Assembly (NCBI RefSeq): GCF_002019855.1
Contig: NZ_CM007717.1
Span: 7,945,750-8,009,749 of the forward strand
Direction: 5' to 3'
Length of the DNA stretch: 64,000 nucleotides
Source of the DNA: Streptomyces antibioticus
GTDB taxonomy: Bacteria > Actinomycetota > Actinomycetes > Streptomycetales > Streptomycetaceae
Position 1 is the first letter of the stretch; every line of letters begins with the position of its first letter. The notes beneath the pieces were generated by a model. The model was given only the letters and a program-made list of their open reading frames with translations. It made no database searches and had not been told where the DNA came from. A program made the translations under genes and the position numbers. This document shows, piece by piece, positions 1-8,955 of this stretch.

Positions 1-663
1 CCAGAAACGGCTGATGGGACTGCCCGGCAGCAACGGCGGTACGTGGATCTCGGCGCCGACGGACACCAGCCCCGCCTCGCGCAGCAGATGCGGATACGAG
101 GGCACCCAGGAGACATCGGTGCCGATGGTGTCCCCGAGCCCGCGCCACATCGCCCGCATCACGACGCTGTACGGCGTGTCGTCCGGCAGTCCGGCGGCCC
201 GGTCGCTCGTCAGATCGACGGCGTCACCGAGCACCAGCACACCGCCGGGCTCGACGAGTTCGGCCAGCGCCCTGATCAGACGCTCCCGCTCGGGCACGTG
301 CATCAGCACGAACCGCGCGTGCACGAGCCGGAATCGGCCGGGGGCGAAGTCCGGGGCGGTGACGTCGGCCTCCAGCACGTCCAGTCCGAGCATCTGCCGC
401 GCGCGCAGGAACCGTACGTCCCGGTCCACGGCGAGCACGCTCGCCACCCCGGCCCCGGTCAGCAGCCCCAGAGAGACCGTCCCCGTACCGGCCCCCACGT
501 CGAGGCAGCGCCACCCCGGACCGACCCCCAGGGACCGCAGCCGGGTCAGCGTGACGTCGTCGTAGGCCAGGGCGCCGTAGTCGATGCGCTCGCCCTCGCC
601 GGCCTGTTCGGGACGGAACACGGCCTCGCCGTACCGCCCGTCGCCGTCGTCGGAAGATCTCAT
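1..663 (-). CDS. SAM-dependent methyltransferase, 3' end outside window
   Basis: Class I methyltransferase; 221 codons are visible with no stop before the left edge, so the C terminus is missing. The AdoMet-binding motif I, LDVGAGTGT, is at residues 54-62. A conserved acidic residue follows in LAVDRD, and a post-motif strand reads GGVLVLGD. The fold suggests methyl transfer to a small molecule, but the substrate cannot be read from the sequence. The ATG at 663 is preceded (on the minus strand) by a purine-rich stretch. The gene diverges from the molybdopterin-domain gene across about 210 bp. UbiE/menaquinone-type and natural-product methyltransferases share this architecture. Confidence 0.85.
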   Translation of the reverse strand, partial: MRSSDDGDGRYGEAVFRPEQAGEGERIDYGALAYDDVTLTRLRSLGVGPGWRCLDVGAGTGTVSLGLLTGAGVASVLAVDRDVRFLRARQMLGLDVLEADVTAPDFAPGRFRLVHARFVLMHVPERERLIRALAELVEPGGVLVLGDAVDLTSDRAAGLPDDTPYSVVMRAMWRGLGDTIGTDVSWVPSYPHLLREAGLVSVGAEIHVPPLLPGSPISRFW

Positions 664-876
664 GGCCGGACCTCTTCACGCGGGTGGGGGAGGGGGACGG
701 TGACGCCTCCCCGATCCTCCACAGGCGCCGGTTCCCTCGGCTGAGGCGCGCCGTCACGGTCCACCGGGCGCCCGGCACGGCGCAATGCCATGGAAATCGC
801 AGATGCCATGTGCACAAGTAGTTCAACCTTGCATCGGCCATGCTTCTCGATCTTTCACTTGAGTATATGCGTCTGC

Positions 877-1362
877 GTGACAGGTCCCTCTCTCGCAGCC
901 GCCGGTACGGCCGTCGGGCCGCTGGCGGAAGTCGTGCTCGCCGGTGACGTGGCCCGGCCGTACCGTCTGACGGTGCCCGACCTGCTGGCCTGGCCCCAGC
1001 GGCAGGCGGACGTCGCCTTCGAGTGCGCCACCAGCGGCGTCCAGCGCCACCGCTTCACCGGCCCGCTCCTGCACGACGTGCTCGCGGACGCCGGCCCCGT
1101 CTTCGACCCCGCCCGGCGCAAGGACCGACTGCGCTTCCTGATCGCCGTGCGCGGCGCGGACGGTCACCACGCCCTGCTGTCGTGGGCGGAGATCGACCCC
1201 GACTTCGGACAGGCGCCCGTGCTGCTCGCCGCCACCGTCGACGGCACCCCGCTCGACCGCGCCGGTCCGCAACTCGTGCTCCCGCAGGACCGTTGCGGTG
1301 CCCGCCACATCAGCGCCATCGACACGATCCGCGTGGACGGCGGCTACCGGGCGTGGACGTGA
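877..1362 (+). CDS. small molybdopterin-dependent oxidoreductase-domain protein
   Basis: Single sulfite-oxidase-type molybdopterin domain of about 160 residues. The family pattern is visible: LAGDVARPYRLTVPDL, then FECATSGVQ with the Cys that normally ligates molybdenum, then a C-terminal ISAIDTIRV strand. It has no haem or dimerisation domain, unlike true sulfite oxidases, so the reaction is unknown. The start is uncertain. The frame stays open upstream to an ATG at 790, but that extension is less GC-rich, Cys-rich and unlike the family; I prefer GTG at 877. No obvious Shine-Dalgarno precedes either. It is followed 54 bp later by a co-directional DUF1963 gene. Confidence 0.65.
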   Translation: MTGPSLAAAGTAVGPLAEVVLAGDVARPYRLTVPDLLAWPQRQADVAFECATSGVQRHRFTGPLLHDVLADAGPVFDPARRKDRLRFLIAVRGADGHHALLSWAEIDPDFGQAPVLLAATVDGTPLDRAGPQLVLPQDRCGARHISAIDTIRVDGGYRAWT

Positions 1363-1416
1363 GGAACGGAGACCGCGACAGCCGGGCTGTCAGTGGTCCG
1401 TGGCACGATCCCGGAC

Positions 1417-2190
1417 ATGACTGCGACCGACGAGCGGTTCGTTCACGACATCGCCGACGCCTTCGGCGTACCGGACGGCGTGGCGCGGGAGTTGATCGCG
1501 CGCTCCCGACCGTGCCTCTACCTGGTGCCGTACGAGGAACTGCCCCCGGACCGACGGGAGAAGGCCCGGCCCGCCGGGCGCACGGGCGGGCTGCCCGCGC
1601 TGCCGGAAGGGGTGGACTGGCCCGACGGCAGGGAGCCCCTCGTGCTGACCGTCGACTGCGCGGCCCTGCCCCGCGACGTCCTGGACATCGAACTGCCCGC
1701 CGACGGGCACCTGTTGTTCTTCACCGACATCGAGTACCCGCCGGAGTCCTCCGTGGTCCTCCACGTCCCCGCCGGGGTGCCGACCGCGGAGCGCGCCGCG
1801 ACGTACACCTACGACGGCGAGGACATGAGCATCAGGGTCTACGAACCGCGCACCCTGTACCCCGTGACCGGACTGACCCTCGACAGTGAGAACGACTGGC
1901 GCACGGGCCCGGAGACCAGCGCGTTCGGGGACGTGGACGTGCTCGACCGTTTCGAGGACGCCGTCCTCGCCGCGGCCTCCGGCGGCAACCGGCCCGGAGT
2001 CTGTGTCCAGCTCGGCGGGTTCTCCGACCCGTGGGACATGGCACCGGACGACGGCGACGACGTGCTCCTCGCCCAGATGGCCGGACAGGCGATCGACTAC
2101 GAGGTCTTCACCATGAACCTGATCGTGGGCACCCGAGAGGACATCGCCGCCCGGCGCTACGCCGACCTCCGCTACGAACAGCAGTGTTGA
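1417..2190 (+). CDS. DUF1963 (YwqG-like) protein
   Basis: About 257 residues resembling the DUF1963/YwqG family: an N-terminal helical part, a GGLPALPEGVDWP segment typical of the family, LLFFTDIEY, and a C-terminal part ending GTREDIAARRYADLRYEQQC. The family is soluble and of unknown biochemical role. An in-frame start 24 bp upstream (1393) is possible; the ATG at 1417 begins MTATDERFVHDIADAF, a cleaner N terminus. It is probably cotranscribed with the preceding molybdopterin-domain gene and converges on the GYD-domain gene, leaving only 12 bp between the two stops. Confidence 0.7.
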   Translation: MTATDERFVHDIADAFGVPDGVARELIARSRPCLYLVPYEELPPDRREKARPAGRTGGLPALPEGVDWPDGREPLVLTVDCAALPRDVLDIELPADGHLLFFTDIEYPPESSVVLHVPAGVPTAERAATYTYDGEDMSIRVYEPRTLYPVTGLTLDSENDWRTGPETSAFGDVDVLDRFEDAVLAAASGGNRPGVCVQLGGFSDPWDMAPDDGDDVLLAQMAGQAIDYEVFTMNLIVGTREDIAARRYADLRYEQQC

Positions 2191-2202
2191 CCGGCGCGCA
2201 TG

Positions 2203-2523
2203 CTACGCACCCGGCGGGCGGAAGCCGACCTGGCGTCGGGTGGCCTCGTCGATCTCCTCCACGGTGAGCAGGGGAGTGGCCCGGGTGCGCAGGGCGCCGC
2301 TGGCCTTGACGCCGAGGCTGACGGCGGCCATGGAGACCTGGTCGGGGAAGTCGATGATGCCCACGAAGTCGTCCTCGCCGAAGGCGAAGTACAGGGCCTC
2401 GACCGTGCCGCCGAGGCCGGTGACGACCTGCTCCACGGCGTCACGACGGCCGCTCGCGCCCTCCGCGAGCAGGCCCTTCGTGCCTTCGGGCGTATAGCTG
2501 GCCTGGATGAGGTACTTCGGCAT
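2203..2523 (-). CDS. GYD domain-containing protein
   Basis: A 106-residue protein starting MPKYLIQASYTPEGTKGL, the standard opening of the GYD family (small dimeric alpha/beta-barrel fold). The signature region is AVEQVVTGLGGTVEALYFAFGEDDFVGI in two pieces, followed by DFPDQVSMAAVSL. The biochemical role is unknown; the fold resembles dimeric ferredoxin-like barrels. Length matches the family. It lies 80 bp downstream of the Sir2 gene on the same strand and could share its transcript. Confidence 0.85.
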   Translation of the reverse strand: MPKYLIQASYTPEGTKGLLAEGASGRRDAVEQVVTGLGGTVEALYFAFGEDDFVGIIDFPDQVSMAAVSLGVKASGALRTRATPLLTVEEIDEATRRQVGFRPPGA

Positions 2524-2603
2524 ACGGCTGCTCCCTGCGCGCGAGGCGGACGCAGGTGGACTTCCCGCTGTCACCCCGGCCGCCGCCCGGCCGCCGCCCG
2601 GAT

Positions 2604-3521
2604 TCACCCGTTGGAGGGGGCGAGCGGTGGCGTCCCGTCCTGGACGGGGATGCCCAGCCGCTCGGCGACCGCCGTGAGGGCGGCTCCCAGCGGGAGGGCC
2701 ACCCGGGTCACGGCGTGCCGGTCGCCGCGGGTCGGGTCCCGGTTGACGATCAGCACCGGTGTCCCGGCCTCGGCGGCCTGGCGGACGAACCGGAGCCCGG
2801 ACATCACCGTCAGCGAGGAGCCCAGGACCAGGAGCGAGGCCGCCTCGCGGACCAGGGTGCGGCAGTGCTCGACCCGCTGCGGCGGAACGGTCTCGCCGAA
2901 GAACACCACGTCCGGTTTGAGGACGCCGCCGCACATCGCGCAGGGCACCACGTGGAAGTCGCCGATCTGTTCGTCGGTGAGGTCGGCGTCGCCGTCGGGG
3001 TTGATCTCCGCGGCCACCGGGTCGAAGCCCGCGTTGGCTTCCTCCAGCCGCCGGGCGAGTTCCCGGCGCGGGGTGAAGGTGCCGCAGGTGAGACAGACGA
3101 CCCGGGCCAGGCTGCCGTGGAGCTCCACGACGTCCTCGCTGCCCGCGGTCTGGTGCAGCCCGTCCACGTTCTGCGTGATGACACCCGAGAGCAGGCCGTG
3201 CCGCCCGAACGCGGCCACGGCCCGGTGTCCGGCGTTGGGCAGGGCGCGGCCGAAGGTGCGCCAGCCGAGGTGGCTGCGCGCCCAGTACCGCCGCCGGGCA
3301 TGGGCGCTCGCGGTGAAGTCCTGGTAGGTCATCGGGGTGTGCCGGCTCAGGCTCCCGCCCTCGCCCCGGTAGTCGGGGATGCCCGACTCCGTGGAGATGC
3401 CGGCCCCGCTGAGCACCAGCAGACCGCCGCCGCCGAGCGCCTCGGTGACCTGATCCAGGTCCGTGGTGCCCGGCGGCAGGTCCTCGGTGGGGGTCCAGCT
3501 CAGAGTGGGGCGCATGCGCAT
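2604..3521 (-). CDS. Sir2-family NAD-dependent protein deacylase
   Basis: Sirtuin of 305 residues, expected to remove acyl groups from lysines using NAD and act in the cytoplasm. The visible motifs are complete: GAGIS at about 39-43 (NAD binding), TQNVDGLH near 116-123, catalytic His about 135 in LHGS, and a Cys4 zinc site (CLTC at 143-146, CAMC at 194-197). The later GSSLTV and VNRD strands also match the family. Start codons at 3521 and 3515 (MRMRP) are both possible. The length fits class II/III bacterial sirtuins (CobB-like). The GYD gene lies downstream on the same strand. Confidence 0.92.
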   Translation of the reverse strand: MRMRPTLSWTPTEDLPPGTTDLDQVTEALGGGGLLVLSGAGISTESGIPDYRGEGGSLSRHTPMTYQDFTASAHARRRYWARSHLGWRTFGRALPNAGHRAVAAFGRHGLLSGVITQNVDGLHQTAGSEDVVELHGSLARVVCLTCGTFTPRRELARRLEEANAGFDPVAAEINPDGDADLTDEQIGDFHVVPCAMCGGVLKPDVVFFGETVPPQRVEHCRTLVREAASLLVLGSSLTVMSGLRFVRQAAEAGTPVLIVNRDPTRGDRHAVTRVALPLGAALTAVAERLGIPVQDGTPPLAPSNG

Positions 3522-3627
3522 GCCGCAAGGGTACGAAAGTCGTCGCCGTCACTGAGATGGCCTGCCGGAGGGCCGATCCGGCGCCCACCGCTTGAGAACA
3601 CCGGCGGGCGGGCAGACAGTGGGATGC

Positions 3628-4437
3628 ATGAGCCGTCACCGACGTCCACCGCGCAGAACGGCGTGGCTCGTGGGTGGGACAGCCGTCCTGGTGGGGGGCG
3701 GTCTGGGCATCTGGGCGCTGACGGCATCGGACGGCGGTACGCCTCGGCCGACGCCGACCCCGTCGAGTGACCTGTCCCTGCCCACCTACTACCCACCGCC
3801 GTCCGCGACGGCCAGCCCGGAGACGTCCAGCACGGCCCGCCCCAGCGCCACGGAGTCCCGGCCCTCCGGCACGCCCACGGGCGCGGCGACGACCGGGCGC
3901 CCGACGGCCCGCCCCAGCGACCGTGCCACGGCCGGGGCGACCACCCCGAAACCCCCCTCCACGCGTCCTTCGGCCGCACCGCGGACGACATCGGCACCGG
4001 TACGGCCGTCCGCCTCGTCGGTACGGCCGCCGAGGACGACCCACCCGCCGAAGCCGCCCAAGCCGCCGAAGCCACCGGTGACGACCCGGCCGACGCTCAC
4101 CCTTTCGGCCTCCGCGACGGCGACCGACGTGCCCCGGCCCACGCCGACCGGGCCCGTGTCGACCGTGCCCGTACCGCCCACGACCGTGGCGCCGACCCTG
4201 ACCACGAGCCCACCCCCGACGCCGCCGCCCACGGTCGGGAGCACCCCGTCGACCACCACCGTCTGGTACACCTCCGCCGTCGCCCAGGCCGCCGCCCGGC
4301 GCATGGCGGCCGCGGGCCGGGTCGGCGACCCGGTGTGCTCGATGGCGGCCCTCGGCAACCCCGATCCGAGGCTGGTCCCGCAGGTCAGCCGTATCGGCAT
4401 CGGCACCTCGCAGAGCTACTGGTGCCTGATCTGGTGA
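3628..4437 (+). CDS. Pro/Thr/Ser-rich membrane-anchored hypothetical protein
   Basis: About 269 residues of unknown function. The N terminus is strongly basic (MSRHRRPPRR), followed by one hydrophobic helix (WLVGGTAVLVGGGLGIWAL). That fits a signal anchor with the rest outside the cell. Residues from about 40 to 210 are a low-complexity Pro/Thr/Ser/Ala linker, probably a wall-spanning stalk. A short C-terminal part has two Cys (DPVCSMA and SYWCLIW) that could form a disulfide. I chose ATG 3628 over an in-frame start at 3592 because it begins directly at the basic signal region. Converges on the MFS gene 18 bp away. Confidence 0.6.
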   Translation: MSRHRRPPRRTAWLVGGTAVLVGGGLGIWALTASDGGTPRPTPTPSSDLSLPTYYPPPSATASPETSSTARPSATESRPSGTPTGAATTGRPTARPSDRATAGATTPKPPSTRPSAAPRTTSAPVRPSASSVRPPRTTHPPKPPKPPKPPVTTRPTLTLSASATATDVPRPTPTGPVSTVPVPPTTVAPTLTTSPPPTPPPTVGSTPSTTTVWYTSAVAQAAARRMAAAGRVGDPVCSMAALGNPDPRLVPQVSRIGIGTSQSYWCLIW

Positions 4438-4455
4438 CTGTCGGCGTCGGCGAGG

Positions 4456-5649
4456 TCAGCCAGGTCCGCGCGCCCTGGCCAGCAGGGTGACGGCCAGCAG
4501 AGCCGCGGTCGCCGGAAACAGCGCGGTCGGGCCGCCGAGCGAGTAGAGCGGGCCGCCCGCCAGCGATCCGAGGCCCGTGCCGGCGTCGAAGGCGATGTTC
4601 CACGCCACCCCCGCCACCCCCGGCCCGGCGGAGGTGTCGTCGGCGGACTGGAGGAGCAGCACCAGGGTCGCGCTCTGGACGGCCCCGAAGCCCGCCCCGA
4701 ACACAAAGGCGCCGCCCACGAACACCCAGGTCAGCAGTGCGCCGTCCGGCGGCACGGCACCGGCGGCCGTTCCGAGGACGGTCATGAGCACGGCCGGTGT
4801 CAGCACGCGCCGGGCCCCGTGCCGGTCGATGAGGCGGCCGGCCAGGAGCCGGGCGAGCACGGAGGAGACCTGGGCGGCGAGCAGGGCGGCGGGCGCGGCC
4901 GACGCGGTGAGGGGCAGGAACGTGAAGACGACGCCGTAGGCCGTGGTGGAGGCGGCCTCGATCAGCAGCAGGCCGGTCATGGGGCGCAGCGCGCGGGCCG
5001 TGGCCGCCTTCGGGGGCCGGGACCGTCGGGGCGGGGCGGCAGCGGGGCCGCCGGGGAAGCCGGCGGCGCCCGCCACGACGAGGGCGGCGCCGCCCGCGGC
5101 GAGCCCGAAGGCGAGCGGATAGGAGTCCTGCCGGGCGAGGGCGACGCCCAGCGGCGCGCCGAGGATCCCGGCGACGCCGACGACCGCGCCGTACAGGCCG
5201 AGGGCGCGGCCGCGGGCGGACGGCGGGAACAGGTCCGCCGTGAAGGTGACGCCCGCGACGACGAGGATGCCGAACCCCAGGCCGCGCACCGCCGACAGCC
5301 CGATCAGCGCGGGCAGTCCGGAGACGGCCGGCAGCGGCAGACACGGCAGACCGAGCAGCGCGCCGCACAGCATCAGGGACCGCCGCCGCCCCAGCCGGGC
5401 GAACAGCCGCGGGGTGAACGGCTGGACGGCCAGCGCGGCGGCCATCAGCGCGCCGGTGAGGGAGCCCGCGCCCGCCGGTCCGGCGCCGGAGCGGACGGCG
5501 TAGGCGGGCATGGCGGAGAGCAGCACGTTGAAGTGGGCGAAACCGCCGAAGGCGGCGACGAAGGCGCCGACGACCGCCGCCCGTCGCCGTCCGGTCGACG
5601 GCGACGGGCGGGGGCCGGCCGGGGCCGGCGGCTTCGCGGGGACGGTCAC
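4456..5649 (-). CDS. MFS transporter, last gene of the NRPS operon
   Basis: Major facilitator of 397 residues with about 12 hydrophobic segments. The loop after TM2 carries the family motif as RLGRRRSLML, and a second half-repeat has LIDRHGARRVL. This is the drug/proton antiporter style of MFS, so export of a small product is likely. It is the most downstream gene of the leftward operon that begins with the NRPS, 37 bp after the cupin. The operon therefore has two exporter types (MFS and EamA). The substrate is not readable; assigning it to the NRPS product is inference from the operon. Confidence 0.85.
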   Translation of the reverse strand: MTVPAKPPAPAGPRPSPSTGRRRAAVVGAFVAAFGGFAHFNVLLSAMPAYAVRSGAGPAGAGSLTGALMAAALAVQPFTPRLFARLGRRRSLMLCGALLGLPCLPLPAVSGLPALIGLSAVRGLGFGILVVAGVTFTADLFPPSARGRALGLYGAVVGVAGILGAPLGVALARQDSYPLAFGLAAGGAALVVAGAAGFPGGPAAAPPRRSRPPKAATARALRPMTGLLLIEAASTTAYGVVFTFLPLTASAAPAALLAAQVSSVLARLLAGRLIDRHGARRVLTPAVLMTVLGTAAGAVPPDGALLTWVFVGGAFVFGAGFGAVQSATLVLLLQSADDTSAGPGVAGVAWNIAFDAGTGLGSLAGGPLYSLGGPTALFPATAALLAVTLLARARGPG

Positions 5650-5686
5650 CGCGACCGGGCCGCGCGGAGCACCCGGAGACGGCCGG

Positions 5687-6178
5687 TCAGTGCCGCCCCC
5701 ATCCCGGGACCGTGCCGTCGACGGTGAGTTCGTACTGGTCGTAGCGGGACATCAGGTCCAGCAGTTCGTCCTCCGTGGGCCGGTTGCCGTCGGCGTACAG
5801 CTCCGCGAGGCCCCGGAAGTACTCCTCGCGGTCCTTGGCCGGGGTGAAGATGATGAGCATGGTCGCCTGGTCCTGGTACGGGTTGCGGAAGCCGTGCGAC
5901 ATGTTCTCGGGCACGTTGACGTACGTGCCGGGCCTGGCGGGGAAGGAGCGGCCGTCGAGGTGCAGTTCGACCGTGCCGTGCAGCACGTAGAACGCCTCCA
6001 ACTGCTCCTTGTGTATGTGCGGGGAGGCTCCGGGCGCGCCGGCGTCCATGCGGTGCTCGAAGATGCCGAGGCGGTTGTCGGTCTCCCCGCCGACGGCCTT
6101 GAACGTGGTGTGGGTGGTGGTGCCGATCTGGACGGAGTCTCCCTCGCCGGGCAGGACGATGCGGGGCAACTGGGTCAT
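5687..6178 (-). CDS. cupin-domain protein
   Basis: Single-domain cupin of 163 residues. The metal-binding motif 1 reads PHIHKEQLEAFYVLHG (two His, Glu and a variant final position), and motif 2 has PENMSHGFRNP, with one His. Cupins of this kind act as metal-dependent oxygenases, isomerases or small-molecule sensors. Its ATG overlaps the stop of the cysteine-synthase-like gene (ATGA), so it is translationally coupled to it. That placement suggests it modifies a product of the PLP enzyme, or senses it; this is inference only. Confidence 0.8.
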   Translation of the reverse strand: MTQLPRIVLPGEGDSVQIGTTTHTTFKAVGGETDNRLGIFEHRMDAGAPGASPHIHKEQLEAFYVLHGTVELHLDGRSFPARPGTYVNVPENMSHGFRNPYQDQATMLIIFTPAKDREEYFRGLAELYADGNRPTEDELLDLMSRYDQYELTVDGTVPGWGRH

Positions 6179-7191
6179 CGAGCGGGCTCCTCGGTGGCGT
6201 CGGTGGGGGCGGAGATGACGGGGCTTTCTTCGGCGTCGGCGGACTCCAGCCAGGACAGATAGCGTTCGCCGGTGTCGGGGAAGACGGTCACGAGGGTCTG
6301 CCCGGCGTGTTCGGGGCGGGCGGCGAGCACCCGGGCGGCGTGGGCGGCGGCGCCCGAGGAGACACCGACCAGGAGCCCCTCGTTCCGGGCGAGCAGCCGG
6401 GCGGTGTCGAAGGCCGCCTCGTCGGAGACGGTCAGCACCTCGTCGATCAGGTCGGTGTCGGTGGTGTCGGCGACGAAGCCGCCGTTGAGGCCGGGGATGC
6501 GGTGCAGCCCGCCCCAGCCCTCGCTGAGGACCGGTGAGCGTTCCGGCTCCACGGCGACCACCCGCAGCGCGGGGTGACGCTCCTTCAGATAGCGGGCGGT
6601 GCCGCTGAGCGTGCCCCCGGTGCCCACGCCCGCGATCAGCACGTCGATGCGCCCGTCGAGGTCGGCCCAGATCTCGGGGCCGGTGGTGGCGTAGTGCGCG
6701 GCGACGTTGTCGGCGTTCTCGTGCTGGCGGGCGAACCAGGAGCCGGGGCGCGCCCGGTGGATCTCCTCCGCCTTCTCGATGGCGGCCGTGTAGCCCTCCT
6801 CGGCCGGGGTGAGGACCACCTCGGCGCCGAACGCCCGCAAAAGCTGGACGCGTTCACGGGTGGCGCTGTCGGGCAGGACGATGACACAGGCGTAGCCGCG
6901 GGCGGCGCTCAGGGCGGCCAGCGAGATGCCGGTGTTGCCGGAGGACGCCTCGACGACGGTGCCGTCGCCGGGGGTGAGCAGGCCGCGCCGCTCGGCGGCC
7001 TCGATCATGTAGAGACCGGTGCGGTCCTTGACGCTGGACAGCGGGTTGGCGCTCTCCAGCTTCGCGTACAGCACGGTCGTCGGGGTGCCCGAGTCGACCC
7101 GGACCAGGGGGGTGCGGCCGACCAGCTCCTCCAGTGATCCGGCGGGCCTGCGGGCGGTGGGCAGGGGTGGGGTCGTGCGGGTGGTGGTCAT
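6175..7191 (-). CDS. cysteine synthase-like PLP enzyme (O-acetylserine sulfhydrylase fold)
   Basis: Fold-type II PLP enzyme of 338 residues. Motifs: PLP-Lys in NPLSSVKDRTG, phosphate/substrate loop SSGNTGIS, glycine-rich PLP-phosphate cup GVGTGGTLSG, and the late Ser motif VGVSSGAAA. Known members replace the acetate of O-acetylserine with sulfide, or with other nucleophiles to make beta-substituted alanines. The serine O-acetyltransferase lies 35 bp upstream in the same operon, so O-acetylserine is the likely substrate. A good GAGGAG ribosome site precedes the ATG at 7191. It may be a duplicated, pathway-dedicated enzyme rather than the housekeeping CysK; the nucleophile cannot be told from sequence. 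Confidence 0.88.
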   Translation of the reverse strand: MTTTRTTPPLPTARRPAGSLEELVGRTPLVRVDSGTPTTVLYAKLESANPLSSVKDRTGLYMIEAAERRGLLTPGDGTVVEASSGNTGISLAALSAARGYACVIVLPDSATRERVQLLRAFGAEVVLTPAEEGYTAAIEKAEEIHRARPGSWFARQHENADNVAAHYATTGPEIWADLDGRIDVLIAGVGTGGTLSGTARYLKERHPALRVVAVEPERSPVLSEGWGGLHRIPGLNGGFVADTTDTDLIDEVLTVSDEAAFDTARLLARNEGLLVGVSSGAAAHAARVLAARPEHAGQTLVTVFPDTGERYLSWLESADAEESPVISAPTDATEEPAR

Positions 7192-7226
7192 GGTCTGCTC
7201 CTCGTCGGCGGTCGGTGGCCGCGGGG

Positions 7227-7919
7227 TCACCAGGTGGGGAAGGCCGTCACCGTCGCGGTCGTCCGGGGCGGGGCGCCGGCGGCGGTCCTGGCGGGTGCCG
7301 GGCGGACGGCCGCCCGGCGGGTCACGGACCGTCGGCCGCCGGTCCGCCGGGGTGTCGCGACCGGGGCGAGCACGCGGCTGCCCTCGGGCACGTCCCGCAG
7401 CACCAGGGCGTGGGCGCCGATCACCGTGTCCGAGCCGACGGTCACCGGGCCCAGGACGGCGGCGCCCGCGCCGATCACCACCCGGTCGCCGACCACCGGA
7501 TGACGGCGGCCGCCGGCCGAGCCCGACGGGTCGTGCCACCAGCCGGTGGAGCCCAGCGTGACCTGGTGGAACAGCGTCACGTCGTCCCCGATCACCGCGG
7601 TCTCCCCGATGACGGTGCCCGCGCCGTGGTCGACGAAGAAGCCGCGCCCGATCCGGGCCCCGGGGTGGATCTCCACCCCGCCCGAGGCCACCCGGGCCGT
7701 GTTGGACAGCAGCCGGGCGAGGCGGCGCAGTCCGCGCCGGTGCAGCCGGTGGGCGACCCGGTAGCCCCATACGGCGGGCAGCGCGGGGTGCAGCAGGGCC
7801 TCACCGCGGCTGAGTACGGACGGGTCGCGGCTGCGGATCGTGTCGAGATCGGCCACGGCGGAGAGGTACCAGCGGGGTGCGGACGGGCGGTGGCGGCGGC
7901 GTGCGGCCGGGCGGCTCAC
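7227..7919 (-). CDS. epsC: serine O-acetyltransferase, short EpsC type
   Basis: About 230 residues with a helical N-terminal region and a left-handed beta-helix of hexapeptide repeats (IHPGARIGRG, VIGETAVIGDDV, VIGAGAAVLGPVTVG). The catalytic His-containing stretch FFVDHGAGTVIGE and HQVTLGSTG match serine acetyltransferases. It makes O-acetylserine from serine and acetyl-CoA. Start is GTG 7919, overlapping the EamA stop (GTGA), so the two are coupled. The C-terminal tail of about 45 residues is Arg/Pro/Thr-rich and looks disordered. Together with the downstream PLP enzyme it forms a complete two-step route from serine to a beta-substituted alanine inside an NRPS operon. Confidence 0.85.
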   Translation of the reverse strand: MSRPAARRRHRPSAPRWYLSAVADLDTIRSRDPSVLSRGEALLHPALPAVWGYRVAHRLHRRGLRRLARLLSNTARVASGGVEIHPGARIGRGFFVDHGAGTVIGETAVIGDDVTLFHQVTLGSTGWWHDPSGSAGGRRHPVVGDRVVIGAGAAVLGPVTVGSDTVIGAHALVLRDVPEGSRVLAPVATPRRTGGRRSVTRRAAVRPAPARTAAGAPPRTTATVTAFPTW

Positions 7920-8905
7920 GACCGCTCCTGGGCGTTCGCCGTGTTCGTGGCGTTCGCGGCCGCCTGGGGCACCGACGTGTCGGCCCGCGGCACCGACTCG
8001 TCGGCGGGCGCGGCCGGTTCGGGGGTACGGCGGAGCTGGCCGAGGCGGTTCTCCGCGTAGCCCATGCCGAGCAGCACGATCACCCCGCCGAGCAGGAGGT
8101 TCCAGGAGACGGCCTCGCCGAGGGCGACGGCGCCGATGAGGACGGCGGCGACCGGCACGATGTAGTTGACCGCGGAGGCGTTGGTGGCGCCGACGTCGTT
8201 GATGAGCCGGAAGTACAGCACGTAGGCGAGGCCGGTGCTGAACAGGCCCAGGAACAGGATGCTGAGGGTGACCTTGGCGGTGAAGTGGGGGGTGTGCCAG
8301 GTCAGGAAGGGCAGGGCCGCCGCCATCAGGACGGCCGCGGCGAGGAGTTGGGAGGCCGCGGCGGCCAGCGGGGCGAGCGCGCGCGGGCTGAGGAACTTGC
8401 GGACGTAGACATAGCCCACCGCGTAGCTGAGCGCGGCGCCGAAGCAGGCCGCCCGGCCGGAGAAGGAGCCGGTGGCGTCGGTCCAGGGGCCGATGACCAC
8501 GACCACGCCGACAAAGCCGACGAGCAGGCCGACGGCCTTGCGGGCGGTGGCGCGTTCGGCCGGCAGGACGGCGGTGGCGACGCCCAGGGTGAGCAGCGGT
8601 GTGGCGCCGACCAGGACGCCCGCCAGACCGGCGCCGGTGGTGCGCTCCCCGTAGGACAGCAGCAGGAACGGCAGGACGTTGCCGAAGAGGGCGGCGGCCG
8701 CCACGTGGCCCCACAGACCGGCGCCCCTGGGCAGGGGCACGTGCCGCAGGGCGGCGAGGGAGAGCAGGAAGGCGGTGCCCAGCAGCAGCCGGGCGATGAC
8801 CAACTGGCCGGGGGTCAGCCCGTGCAGCGACGCCTTGATGAACGTGAAGCTGCTTCCCCACAAGGTGGCTTGGAGCAGGAATCGGGCGATGGTCGCGTTC
8901 TTCAC
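7916..8905 (-). CDS. EamA/DMT-family transporter
   Basis: Drug/metabolite transporter of 329 residues with about ten hydrophobic helices in two EamA repeats. The first starts ATLWGSSFTFIKASLHGL; the second starts SYAVGYVYVRKFL and includes the usual NYIVPVAAVLIGAVALGE near TM9. Relatives such as RhtA and YdcZ-like proteins export amino acids or related metabolites. The C-terminal 45 residues are hydrophilic and probably cytoplasmic. It lies 50 bp after the tautomerase and is coupled to the serine acetyltransferase. Export of a cysteine-like or NRPS-derived product is the simplest reading from context. Confidence 0.87.
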   Translation of the reverse strand: MKNATIARFLLQATLWGSSFTFIKASLHGLTPGQLVIARLLLGTAFLLSLAALRHVPLPRGAGLWGHVAAAALFGNVLPFLLLSYGERTTGAGLAGVLVGATPLLTLGVATAVLPAERATARKAVGLLVGFVGVVVVIGPWTDATGSFSGRAACFGAALSYAVGYVYVRKFLSPRALAPLAAAASQLLAAAVLMAAALPFLTWHTPHFTAKVTLSILFLGLFSTGLAYVLYFRLINDVGATNASAVNYIVPVAAVLIGAVALGEAVSWNLLLGGVIVLLGMGYAENRLGQLRRTPEPAAPADESVPRADTSVPQAAANATNTANAQERS

Positions 8906-8955
8906 AGGGGGTTGTCCTTCGATGGTTGGCTGCGCGGGTGGTGCGGGTCCGCCGG

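Noticed and set aside
790..876. ATG 790 as the true start of the molybdopterin-domain gene
   Set aside because: The extension is Cys-rich and low in GC, not family-like, and lies in the promoter region. GTG 877 is preferred, with low certainty.
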